Source: Mycobacterium celatum
Lineage (GTDB): Bacteria > Actinomycetota > Actinomycetes > Mycobacteriales > Mycobacteriaceae
Direction: 5' to 3'
Length of the DNA stretch: 50,491 nucleotides
NCBI RefSeq assembly: GCF_002101595.1
Contig: NZ_LQOM01000014.1
Coordinates: forward strand, 169,539-220,029
Shown here: piece after piece, positions 8,424 through 20,000 of the stretch
How the letters are laid out: every line of letters starts with the position of its first letter
How positions within the stretch are numbered: position 1 is the stretch's first letter
The notes under the pieces: generated by a model
Database searches by the model: none
The model's input: only the letters and a program-made list of their open reading frames with translations
What the model was told of the DNA's origin: nothing
Translations under genes and position numbers: made by a program

Positions 8424-11075
8424 CTACGGGCTATTCGGATCCTGCCGGCTGGCCGTTGTCGACGCCGCATCGTCGGCGGCGAGGTCGAGCACGCGGATCT
8501 CTCCGGCGCAGCCGTCGACCTCGACGAGCGCCCCGGGCGGCAGGCGCCGCGTGGCGCCGGCGACGTCGACCACACAGGGGAATCCGAACTCGCGGGCCAC
8601 CACCGCGGCGTGCGACATCGGGCCACCGAGTTCCGTGACGACCGCGGCCGCGTAGGAGAACGCCGCGGTGTAGCCGACGTCGGTCACCTCCGCGACCAGG
8701 ACCTCGCCGGGTTCCAGCTCGTCGATGGTCTCCGGCCGGACGATCCGGACCCGTCCGCGCACCCGTCCGCCGCAGACGCCGAGACCGTGCAACGTCTCCC
8801 CCGCGGTGAGGACCGTCGCCAGAGTGCTGCCGGGCTGCCAGCTGCCGCTGAACACCGCAGGCGGAGTCACGTCGGCCAGCCGGGCGCGTTCCGCGCGCCG
8901 TCGCGCCACGATGTCCGCTGCATTGGCGGGCAGCGCATCGAGTTCGTCGACCAACAGATAGAAGACGTCGTCGGGCGCGTCGAGAGTGCCGGAATCCACC
9001 AGGCGGCGACCGTACTCGCGCAGCAGTCGTCGCAGCACCCAAATGGCGCGCACCATTCGGTCGCGACGGGCTTCACGGTCGCGCAGCTGACGCACGGCCA
9101 GCGCCGCGACAGGCCGGGCCTGCACGGGAATTGGCAGGTGCCGCGGTTCCGGGATCGCCGACGCATTCAACGATTTCGCCACCATCCGCAGCAGCAGCTC
9201 GGGATCGTCGGCGTAGGTAGTCGACAACATCTCGACTTCTGCGGGACCGCGGTGCCCGATCAGCGCCAGCTCGTCGAGGACCGCGGCGTGGAATTCCGGC
9301 GCCTGCTCGGCCAACGCATCGAGGTGCTTACCCGGTTCGGCAAGTATCCGGGCCACGTTCGGGTCGCGTCGGGCCACGGCCACCAGCCGGTGCAGCGCGC
9401 CCAGCAGGCGAGCACTGACCAGGTCCTGGCCGGCCGACGGTGCGATGTTGCGCCCGCCAAGGCCGCGCAGCAGCACGCTGAACGCGGCGAACGTCATGAA
9501 CGACCCGGAGGCCAGCACCCAGCCGTGCACGACGAGGTCGCGCGCCAACAGGATCAGACTCAACAGCCGGCGTTCGTCGAGTTGCGTGAGGTCGCCGCCG
9601 CTCAGGTCTTCGAGACGCTCGATGTCGGCGATGTAGTCACGAGTATCGCGTGCGGTGCCGGCGCTCAGCCCGACCAGGTTGAGGCCGAAGATCCCGAGAT
9701 TGCGTAAGGTGCGCAATGGCTTTGGCACGCTGCGGGGTTCGGGTGGTAGCCGATGCTCGCCGAAGATCGGCAACGTAGCCAGGCTGGGACCGAAGAACTG
9801 GCTGTTGGCGACCACCGACTCGGGTTTGACGAACGGCACCGTTTCGGCCATAAAGTGCGCGGTGGTGATGGCGCCGTAGAGTCGGTGGGCGAACACTCCG
9901 ACTGTGCGCGTGGCGATTTCGCGTTGGACCAGGCCGCCCGGGCGCAGCCGTTCGGCGATGCCCACCCCGCCCGCACGCAAACCGCGCACCGCCACCGACG
10001 CCGACGACGGCGAGAACGGCCCGGGCAGCGCCTCGGACAGGTTGGTGGCCAGAAACATCGGGAACCGCGGGTCGATCGGCGTGTCGAACTCGCCGTTGCT
10101 GCCCTCGGGGCCGGCCGGCACGGGGACGGTCCCGTCCGCGGCCGGCGCGTCGACGGAGGGAATGTCCCGCACATTGGTGAGCTGCCAGGGCAGCGACACC
10201 ATCCGTCGACCGATGCTCACCCGGCCGCGCACGGCCAGCGCAAGGTCGTCGATGCATTCCCGGGCGGTCCACGTCGGACTGAATTCCCATTTGTCGCACA
10301 GCAGCGAAGTGTCCATCGGCGGGGCGCTGAGCAGTTCGGCCAACGAGCTGCCCGCCCAGCGGCGCAGCGCGGCCGGAATGCGCACGAGCGGACGGCCCAG
10401 TGCGGCGGCGATTTCGGCGAGTGTCGGCTCCCCCGACGCTGCGAGGTTGACCGGCCCGCTGTCGATTCCGGCGTCGAGGATCGCCCGCACGAACAGGCGA
10501 TAGGCGTCGTCGGCGTGCACGACCTGCAGGCGATCAGATGCGTTGACGCCCGGAATCAGCGCCGCAGCGAACAGCTGCAGCACCCAGTTGTCGACATTTC
10601 GGCCGAGGATGGTCGCCGAGCGGATCGCCACCCACTCGGCGTTGCCATGGGCCAGCATGTCCTCGACGCGGGCTTGCTGGCGGCCTTGTGCGGTTGCCGG
10701 ATTCAGCGCGTCCTGCTCGGTCAGCGGCGAGGCGTGTGCGCGGCGTTGGCCGTAAACGTGCGCCGAGGATGCGAATACGACGCGCCGGGCCCCGGTTTCG
10801 GCCATCGCGTCGAGGACATTGGCGGTGCCGCCGATGTTGACCTCGTCGCTGTCACGGTCGGTTGCCCAGGCACAGTGCGCGACGACTTCGGCGCCGGAGA
10901 TGACCCGACGCACCGCGCTCGCATCGCGGATATCGGCTTGCACGAATTCAGCTGCAGTGGGCCAACTTTCGCGACGATGCCGGGACAGCCCGACGACGTC
11001 GTGGCCCAGGGTGAGCAGCCGGGTCGCGATTCCGCGACCGAGGACGCCGCTAGCACCGGTGACGGCAATTCTCAC
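8424..11075 (-). CDS. SDR epimerase fused to a rifampin-phosphotransferase-like PEP-utilizing region (Rv2047c type)
   Basis: 883 residues from GTG 11075. Residues 1 to about 290 are an extended-SDR domain with the NAD(P) loop V-T-G-A-S-G-V-L-G-R-G and S-S-A-H-V-Y-G; the usual Y-x-x-x-K is not evident (Q-G-R-Q-Q-A-R-V lies there). Residues about 340-750 resemble the substrate-binding middle part of rifampin phosphotransferase, including A-L-P-G-P-F-S-P and G-H-R-G-P-A-E-V-E. The last 90 residues are the swivelling phosphohistidine domain with G-G-P-M-S-H-A-A-V-V-A-R-E; the His in S-H is the expected phosphoryl carrier. No ATP-grasp domain is present. It lies 14 bp after pks12, so the two are surely one transcript. 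Confidence 0.9.
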   Translation of the reverse strand: MRIAVTGASGVLGRGIATRLLTLGHDVVGLSRHRRESWPTAAEFVQADIRDASAVRRVISGAEVVAHCAWATDRDSDEVNIGGTANVLDAMAETGARRVVFASSAHVYGQRRAHASPLTEQDALNPATAQGRQQARVEDMLAHGNAEWVAIRSATILGRNVDNWVLQLFAAALIPGVNASDRLQVVHADDAYRLFVRAILDAGIDSGPVNLAASGEPTLAEIAAALGRPLVRIPAALRRWAGSSLAELLSAPPMDTSLLCDKWEFSPTWTARECIDDLALAVRGRVSIGRRMVSLPWQLTNVRDIPSVDAPAADGTVPVPAGPEGSNGEFDTPIDPRFPMFLATNLSEALPGPFSPSSASVAVRGLRAGGVGIAERLRPGGLVQREIATRTVGVFAHRLYGAITTAHFMAETVPFVKPESVVANSQFFGPSLATLPIFGEHRLPPEPRSVPKPLRTLRNLGIFGLNLVGLSAGTARDTRDYIADIERLEDLSGGDLTQLDERRLLSLILLARDLVVHGWVLASGSFMTFAAFSVLLRGLGGRNIAPSAGQDLVSARLLGALHRLVAVARRDPNVARILAEPGKHLDALAEQAPEFHAAVLDELALIGHRGPAEVEMLSTTYADDPELLLRMVAKSLNASAIPEPRHLPIPVQARPVAALAVRQLRDREARRDRMVRAIWVLRRLLREYGRRLVDSGTLDAPDDVFYLLVDELDALPANAADIVARRRAERARLADVTPPAVFSGSWQPGSTLATVLTAGETLHGLGVCGGRVRGRVRIVRPETIDELEPGEVLVAEVTDVGYTAAFSYAAAVVTELGGPMSHAAVVAREFGFPCVVDVAGATRRLPPGALVEVDGCAGEIRVLDLAADDAASTTASRQDPNSP

Positions 11076-11089
11076 TGGCCGGCCTCGGT

Positions 11090-14000
11090 TTACTCGTCGT
11101 CGTCGAGCAGCGCCGCGTTGACCAGGTCATCGAGATCCATGTCAGCGAGGTCTTTTTCGCTGACTTCGGACCCAGCGGTGCCGTCGGTTTCGTTGGCCAA
11201 ACTCAGCAGCAGGTCCAGCACCCCGGCCTGCCGGAGGCGCTTGACCGGGATCGACGCGACGACGTGCTGGATTTCCGCTTCCCCGGGCGCCGCCTTTTCC
11301 GGCACCTGGCCCTCGGCGCCGAGCAGCTCTTGGCGGAAATATCCGGCCAGCGCCGCGGAGTTCGGGTAGTCGAAGATGAGCGTGGGTGATAGCGCCAACC
11401 CGGTAGCGGCTTTGAGCCGGTTGCGCATCTCGACCGCGGTCAGCGAGTCGAAACCCAGTTCCTGGAACGCCTTGTCGGGATCGATCGCCTCGGGCGTGGT
11501 GTTGCCCAGCACTGTGGCGATGTGCGAGCGCACCAGATCCAGCAGGACGGCATGCTGCTCGTCCTCGGCCAGCCCTTCCAAGCGTTGCAGCAGCGCCGAT
11601 TTCGACTTGGCGGCGGCCAGCGAGTCGTCGACCTGACGCCGGGCCGGCGCGTTGATCAGGTCGACGAACATCGGCGGCAGGGTGCCGGCGTCATGCTTGG
11701 CGCGCAGGGCGGTGAAATCGATGCGGGCCGGCAGCAGGAACGGCTCGTCGACAATCATCGCGGTGTCGAGCAGCGAGAGAGCCTCGCCGGCCGACATGGC
11801 CACGATGCCGTCGCGCGCGAACCGAGCGAAGTCGACGGTCCCGAGGTCGCCGGTCATGCCGCTGGCCTGCTCCCACAGCCCCCAGCCCAGCGAGATGGCC
11901 GGCCGGCCCTGAGCGCGGCGATGTGCGGCGAGCGCGTCGAGGAACGAGTTCGCCGCCGCGTAGTTGGCCTGTCCGGAGGAGCCCACCAGACCGGCCATCG
12001 ACGAGAACATCACGAACGCCGACACGTGCAGATCCCGGGTCAGCTCGTGCAGGTTCCACACGGCGGTCACCTTGGCGCGCAACACCGCATCCATCCGTTC
12101 CGGCGTCAGCGAGGTCACCACCGCGTCGTCGAGCACCCCGGCGGTATGGAACACCGCCGACAGCGGGCGCTGGAGTTGGCCGACCACTGCGGCCAGCGCG
12201 TCGCGGTCGGCCGCATCGCAAGCCACCACCTCCACCTGCGCGCCGGCCTCGCGTAGCTCTGCGGTCAACTCGGCTGCACCCGGTGCGTCCGCGCCGCGGC
12301 GGCTCAACAACAGCAGGTGACGCACTCCATGCCGGGTCACCACATGTCGCGCCAGCGCCGAACCCGCCATTCCGGTGCCGCCGGTGATCAACACCGTGCC
12401 CGCCGCCCATGCGTCGGGCATCGTCATCACGACCTTGCCGACATGACGGGCCTGGCTCAAATACCGCAACGCCGCCGGTGCACGACGAATGTCAAACCTG
12501 GTGACCGGCAACGCCCGCAACGACTTGTTCGCGAACATCGCGGCCAACTCGCTGAGGATCCGCCGGATGTGGTCGGCCCCCGCCTCGAACAGGTCGAAGG
12601 CGCGGTAGCGAACCTGCGCGTGGTTGTCGGCGACGACGCCCGGGTCGCGGATGTCGGTCTTGCCCATCTCCAGGAAGATCCCGCCGGGCGCTACCAGCCG
12701 CAGCGAGGCGTCGACGAAATCGCCGGCCAGCGAGTCGAGCACCACGTCCATTCCGCGGCCGCCGGTCACGGCCCGGAACTTGTCCTCGAAGTCCAGGGTT
12801 CGCGAATCGGCGATGTGGTCGTCGTCGAAACCCATGGCGCGCAACGTGTCCCACTTGCCGCGGCTGGCGGTGGCGAAGACTTCCAATCCCCAGTGCCGGG
12901 CCAGTTGCACGGCGGCCATGCCGACACCGCCGGCGGCGGCGTGAATCAGCACCCGCTGACCCGCCTTCACCTCCGCAAGGGTCGACAACGCGTAGTACGC
13001 GGTCGCGAACACAACCGGCACGGTGGCTGCGTCGGTGGACGACCAGCCGGCCGGGATTCCGAGCAGCAACCGCTGGTCGGTGGTGGCGACGGTGCCGGTG
13101 CCCTCCGGGAACAAGCCGGCCACCCGGTCGCCCACTGCGAATTCGGTGACGCCGGGCCCGATTTCGACGACGACACCGGACGCCTCGACACCCATCTCAG
13201 CGTCCTCGTCGGGGTAGAGCCCCAGGGTGATCATGACGTCGCGGAAGTTGGCGGCCATTGCCTCGACCGCAACCCGGACGCGCCCGGACGCCAGCGGCGC
13301 GTCGGCGTCGGGCAGCGGCTCCATCAGCAGGTTCTCGAATGTGCCTGGGCTGGAAAGACCTAACCGCCACGGCTGGTCACCGCCAGGCGGCACCAGCAAC
13401 CCGTCCACCGCGCGGCTGCCGTGCACCCGCGCGATATGGGTGACGCCGCCGCGCACCACCACCTGCGGCTCGCCGACCGCCAAAATCGCCTCGGCGTCAA
13501 TGTCTCCGTCGACGTCGGCGAGCACCAGCCGTCCGGGGTGCTCGGTCTGCGCCGAGCGCACCAGCCCCCACACCGCGGCGCCGGCCAGGTCGGTGACGAC
13601 CTCACCCGGCAACGCCACCGCGCCGCGAGTGACGACAACGAGGACACCGGAGTCATGCTCGGACACCCATGACTGCACCGTGGCCAACGCTGCATGCGTG
13701 CGCTCGTAGGTGGCTGCCAGCGGATCCCCTGCAGTCGGCGAGGATTCGAAGACCTCGTACGACGGCGTGGCGTCCGCGCCGGCGGCCGCGGGTGACCAGA
13801 TCACCTCGAACAAGCGATCCGGGCCCGAGCCCGACAGTGCCGCCATCAACTGCTGCTGCGACACCGGTCGGGCCACCATCGCCGACACGGACAGCACCGG
13901 CAACCCCAATCCGTCGGCCAGCTCGACCGATACCGATGACGGGCCGGTGGGCGAGATCCGGGCCCGCACCGCGGACGCGCCGGCGGCGTGCAGGCACACC

Positions 14001-17000
14001 CGTTGCCACGAGAACGGCACCAGCACACCGCTATCCGCGTCAGCGCCGTCAGTGGCCACGATCACCGCATGCAGCGCGGCATCCAACACCGCCGGGTGTA
14101 CGCCGAATCCCGCAGGTGACACGCCGGCGTTGGCGGGCAGCGACACCTCGGCGAACACCTCGTCGCCGCGGCGCCACATCGCGGTCAGGCCCTGGAACGC
14201 AGGGCCGTACCCGTACCCGCGGGCGGCCAGCTGCTCGTACACCCCGGTCACGTCGACCGGTGCTGCGCCGACCGGCGGCCACGCCGACAAGTCTGCGCCG
14301 GGTTCGACACTTCCCGAACTGACATGGCCCTCGGCGTGCAATACCCAGCCCGAGCCGGCGTCGGCGCGGGAAAACACCGACACCGCCCGGGAGCCCGTCT
14401 CGTCGCAACCGCCGACCACGACCTGCACCGCGACCGAGCCGGTGGCCGGCAATACCAGCGGCGCCGCCAGCATCAATTCTTCGACGACGCCGCAACCGAC
14501 TTCGTCGCCGGCGCGGATCACCAGTTCCACAAATCCGGCGCCCGGGAACAGGACCACGCCGCCGATCGCGTGGTCGTTCAGCCAGGGCTGCGACGCGGGC
14601 GCGAGCCGACCGGTGAGCACCACTCCCCCGGATGCCGGCAGTTCCACCACGGCGCCCAGCAGCGGATGCTCACTGGATTCCAATCCCAGTCCGGCAGCGT
14701 CGACCGCGGCGCCGTCGCCGGAAAGCCAGAAGCGCCGTCGCTCAAAGGCATACGTCGGCAATTCGACAAACCGGCCACTGCCCAGCACCTTGCGCCAGTC
14801 GACCGCGGCGCCGGACACGAAGGCCTGCGCGGCGGCAGTGGTCAGGCTGGTGGGCTCGGGGCGGTCTTTGCGCAGCATCGGTACCGACACAATGTCGGCG
14901 TCGGGCAGCGATTCGTCGATGGAGGCGGTCAGCCCGCCGCCGGGGCCCACCTCGAGGAAGCGGGTGGCTCCCGCCGAATGCGCGAACCGGACGCTGTCGG
15001 CGAACCGCACCGCTTGGCGGATGTGCGTCGTCCAATACTGCGCGGACGCGAAGCCGTCGGACGTCAGCTGCCCGGTCACGTTTGAGATGATCGGGATGGT
15101 CGGCTGGCCGATAGCGAGACCGCCTGCGACCGTGGAGAACTCGGCGATCATCGGTTCCATCAACGGCGAATGGAAGGCGTGCGACACGGCGAGCCGGTGC
15201 GTTCGGCGGCCCATTTCACGTAGACTTTCGGCCACCGCGGCCACAGCTTTTTGGGCGCCCGACACCACCACCGACGTCGGCCCGTTGATCGCCGCGATGC
15301 CGACGTCGTCGCCGAGCAGCGGCCGCACTTCCTCTTCGGTGGCCTGCAGCGCGACCATGGCACCGCCGGCGGGCAACGCCTGCATGAATCGGCCGCGCGC
15401 GGCTACCAGGACCGCAGCGTTCTCCAGCGACAGCACACCGGCGACGTGCGCGGCGGTCAGCTCGCCGACCGAGTGGCCCATCACGTAGTCGGGACGCATG
15501 CCCCAGGATTCCAGCAGCCGGTACAGCGCCACTTCCACCGCGAAGAGCGCCGGCTGCGCGAACTCCGTTGTGTTGAGCACGTTTTCGTCATGCCCCCACA
15601 TCACTTCGCGCAGCGGCCGCAGCAGATGCCGATCCAGCTCGCCGACGACGGTGTTGAACGCTTCGGCGAACACCGGGTAGGCGGCGTGAAGGCCCATGCC
15701 CATGCCCAGCCATTGGGCGCCTTGGCCGGGGAACACGAACACGGTTTTGCCGGCCGGCGTCGCAGCGCCTTGGATGACTGTGCCGGCAGGGTTGCCGTCG
15801 GCGAGTTCGGTCAAGCCGGCAAGCAACTGTTCCCGATCAGAGCCGACGACGACCGCCCGGTGCTCGAAGGTCGAGCGGCCCGCCAATGTCCAGCCCACGT
15901 CGACGGGGTCAAGTTCGCTATGGTGCCCGACGTATTCGGACAACTGGGCCGCCTGCTTGCCCAGTGCGGCAGCGGTTTTCGCGGAGACCACCCACGGCAG
16001 CGCCGGCGGCTTGACGGGGTCTTCGTCCGGCTCCTGCCCCGGCGGGGCAGCCTCGATGATCACATGCGCATTGGTGCCGCTGATCCCGAACGACGAGATC
16101 CCCGCACGACGCGTTTTGGCGTCGGCCGGCCATGGCTGCGGTTCGGTGAGCAATGCGATCCGTCCCGCCGACCAATCCACGTGTGGGCTGGGTTCATCCA
16201 CGTGCAGGGTCGCCGGCAGCATCTGGTGGCGCATCGCCATCACCATCTTGATCACGCCCGCGACACCCGCGGCGGCCTGAGTGTGGCCCATGTTCGACTT
16301 GATCGACCCCAGCCACAGCGGCTCGTTGCGGTCCTGGCCGTAGGTCGCCAAAAGTGCTTGCGCCTCAATGGGATCGCCCAGCGTGGTGCCCGTGCCGTGG
16401 CCCTCCACGGCATCCACGTCCGCGGGGCTGAGTCCGGCGCTGGCCAGCGCGGCGCGCACCACCCGCTGCTGCGACGGGCCGTTCGGGGCCGTCAACCCGT
16501 TGGACGCGCCGTCCTGGTTGACCGCCGACCCGCGCACCACCGCCAGTATCGGATGGCCCAGTCGCTGCGCATCCGAGAGCCGCTCCACGACGAGCATGCC
16601 GCCGCCCTCGGAGAAGCCGGTGCCGTCGGCGGCCCCGGCGAACGCCTTGCAGCGACCGTCCGGTGAGAGTCCGCGCCAGCGGCTGAATTCCACAAAAATG
16701 TCGGGGGTGGCGTTGATCGTGACACCGCCGGCCAGTGCCAGGTCGCACTCGCCCGAGCGCAGCGACTGCACCGCCATGTGCAGCGTGACCAGAGACGACG
16801 AGCATGCGGTGTCCACCGACAGCGCCGGTCCTTCCAGGCCCAGCACGTAGGCGACCCGGCCGGAGGCGACGCTCGACAGCTGGCCGGTCAGCCGGAAGCC
16901 TTCGACGGGTTCGGCGGCGAACATGCCGTATCCCTGTGTCATGACACCGGCGAACACGCCGGTGGCGCTGCCCCGGAGACTGGCCGGGTCAATTCCGGCC

Positions 17001-20000
17001 CGCTCCAACGCCTCCCAGGACAGTTCCAGGAACATGCGTTGCTGGGGGTCCATGGCGAGCGCCTCGCTCGGAGCGACGCCGAAGAAGCCGGGGTCGAAGT
17101 CGGCGACGCCGTCGACGAAGCCGCCGGTGCGGGTGTAGCAGGCGCCGGGCACGTCGGGGTCGGGGTTGAACAGCCCGGCCAGATCCCAGCCACGGTCGGA
17201 GGGGAACTCCGTGAGCACGTCGCGGCCCTGGGCGACCATGTCCCACAAGTCGTCGGGGCTGTTGACCCCGCCGGGGAACCGGCACGCCATGCCGACGATC
17301 GCGATCGGGTCGTCGCCCGTGGCGCGGACCGCCGGGACCTGCTTGATTTCCTGCGGCACACCGGCGAGCTCGGTGCGCATGTAGCCGGCGAGCCTGCTGG
17401 GTGTCGGGTAGTCGAAGATGAGAGTAGGCGAAAGTGCCAGCCCGGTAGCGGCTTTGAGCCGGTTACGCATCTCGACCGCGGTCAGCGAGTCGAACCCGAG
17501 GTCTGAGAACGCCTTGTCGGGATCGATGGCTTCCGGCGTGGTGTTGCCCAGCACCGTGGCGATGTGCGAGCGCACCAAGCTCAGCAGCATGGCGTGTTGC
17601 TCGTCGTCGGACAGGCCGTGCAGTCGTTGCGCCAGAGCGGATTTGGACTTGGTGGCAGCCAGCGACTCGTCGACCCGGCGCCGGGTCGGGGCGGTGATCA
17701 GCTCGCTGAACATCGGCGGCATCGCCGCGGCGTGGTTGCGCAGCGCGGCGGTGTCGATGTGCGCCGGCATCAGGAACGGCTCGTCGAGAATCATCGCGGT
17801 GTCGAACAGCTGCAGCGCCTCCGCCGACGACAGCGCCTTGACGCCGCTGCGGCTGAGCCGGGCCCGGTCGGCCGCGTCGAGCCCGCCAGTCATCTCGCTG
17901 GCCTGCTCCCACAGCCCCCAGCCCAGCGACGTCGCGGGCAGCCGGTGTGCGCGCCGGTGCGCGGCGAGGGCGTCAAGGAAGGAGTTGGCCGCCGCGTAGT
18001 TGGCCTGCCCGGAGGAGCCCACCAGGCCGGCCATCGACGAGAACATCACGAACGCCGACACATGCAGATCCCGCGTCAGCTCGTGCAGATTCCACGCCGC
18101 GTCGACTTTCGCCCGCAGCACCGGGTCCACCCGGTCGGGGGTGAGCGAGGTGACCACTGCGTCGTCGAGGACGCCGGCGGCGTGGATCACCGCCGACAGC
18201 GGATGCTGGACCGGAATGTCGGAGATGACTTTGGCCAAGGCTTCCCGGTCGGCGGCATCGCACGCCACCACCTGCACCTGCGCACCGGCTTCGCGAAGTT
18301 CGGCGGCCAACTCCGCCGCGCCAGGAGCGTCGGCGCCGCGGCGGCTCAACAGCAGCAGGTGGCGCACCCCGTGTTCGGCGACGACGTGGCGCGCCAGCGC
18401 CGAGCCGGCCATCCCGGTACCGCCGGTGATCAACACCGTGCCCGCCGCCCAGGCGTCCGGCATCGTCATCACGACCTTGCCGGTATGGCGGGCCTGGCTG
18501 AGATACCGCAACGCCGCCGGCGCGCGGCGGATGTCGAACGTCGTCACCGGCAATGGCCGTAATACGCCGTCGTCGAACAGCTTTGCCAGCTCGAGCAGGT
18601 ATTGGTGCATGCGCGGCCGACCGGGTTCGAAGAGGTCGAAGGCGCGGTAGCGCACTCCCGGGTAGCTTTCGGCGACCACGCCGGGATCGCGGATGTCGGT
18701 CTTGCCCATCTCCAGGAACACGCCGCCCGGGGCAACAAGCCGCAGTGAGGCGTCCACGAAATCGCCGGCCAGCGAGTCGAGCACCACGTCAAACCCGCGA
18801 CCGCCGGTGGCCGTGCGGAACTTCTCCTCGAAGTCCAGCGTTCGCGAGTCCGCGATGTGGTCGTCGTCAAAGTCCATGGCCCGCAACGTGTCCCACTTGC
18901 CGCGGCTGGCGGTGGCGTAGATCTCCAGCCCCAAATGGCGCGCCAGTTGCACGGCCGCCATGCCGACGCCACCGGTCGCCGCGTGGATCAGCACCCGCTG
19001 CCCCGGCCGCACATCGGCCAGGTGCACGAACGCGTAGTAGGCGGTGGTGAAGACAGCCGAGACGCCGGCGGCCTCGGCGAACGACCACTCGGCCGGCATC
19101 GGAAGCAACAGCCGGGTGTCGCCGGCGACCAGCGTGCCGCTGGTGTCCGGGAAGAAGCCCATCACCGCATCCCCGACCGCCAATTCGGTGACGCCGGGCG
19201 CAACTTCGACCACCACGCCGGCGGCCTCGCCGCCCAGCAGCGCGTCGTGGGTGAACATGCCCAGGGTGATCATCACGTCGCGGAAGTTGGCGGCGATCGC
19301 GCGGACCGCGACGCGGACCTGGCCCGGTCCCAGCGGTGCGTCGGCGTTGGGCACCGGCTCGAGCTGCAGATTTTCGAATGTGCCTGCGGCCGAAAGGCCC
19401 AACCGCCACGGCCGGTCGCCGTCCGGCGGCACCAGCAGACCGTCGACCGCGCGGCTGCCGCGCACCCGCGGCGTGTACGCCACCCCGTCGCGCAGCAGCA
19501 CCTGCGGCTCACCGACCGCCAGAATCGTTGCGGCATCGACGGGGCCGTCGACGTCGGCGAGCACCAGCCGGCCGGGATGCTCGGTCTGCGCCGAGCGCAC
19601 CAGCCCCCACACCGCGGCGCCCGCCAGATCGGTGACGTCCTCCCCCGGCAGCGCCATGGCACCGCGGGTGACGACCACGAGCACGCCCGAGTCGCGTTCG
19701 GTCAGCCAGCTCTGCACCGCGGTCAGCGCCGCGTGCGTACGTTCGTAAGCGGCAGTGACGGGATCCTCTGTCGCCGTTAGCGATTCGAAGATCTCATACG
19801 ACGGCGTAGCCCCGGTACCGGGGGAAGCCGGCGACCACGCCACCTCGAAAAGCCGATCGCCGCCGGAACCGGACACCGCCGCCATCAACTGCTGCTGCGA
19901 CACCGGGCGGGCCACCATCGCCGACACCGACAACACCGGCAGCCCCAGACCGTCGGCCAGCTCGACCGACACCGCCGACGGGCCCGCCGGGGAGATTCGC

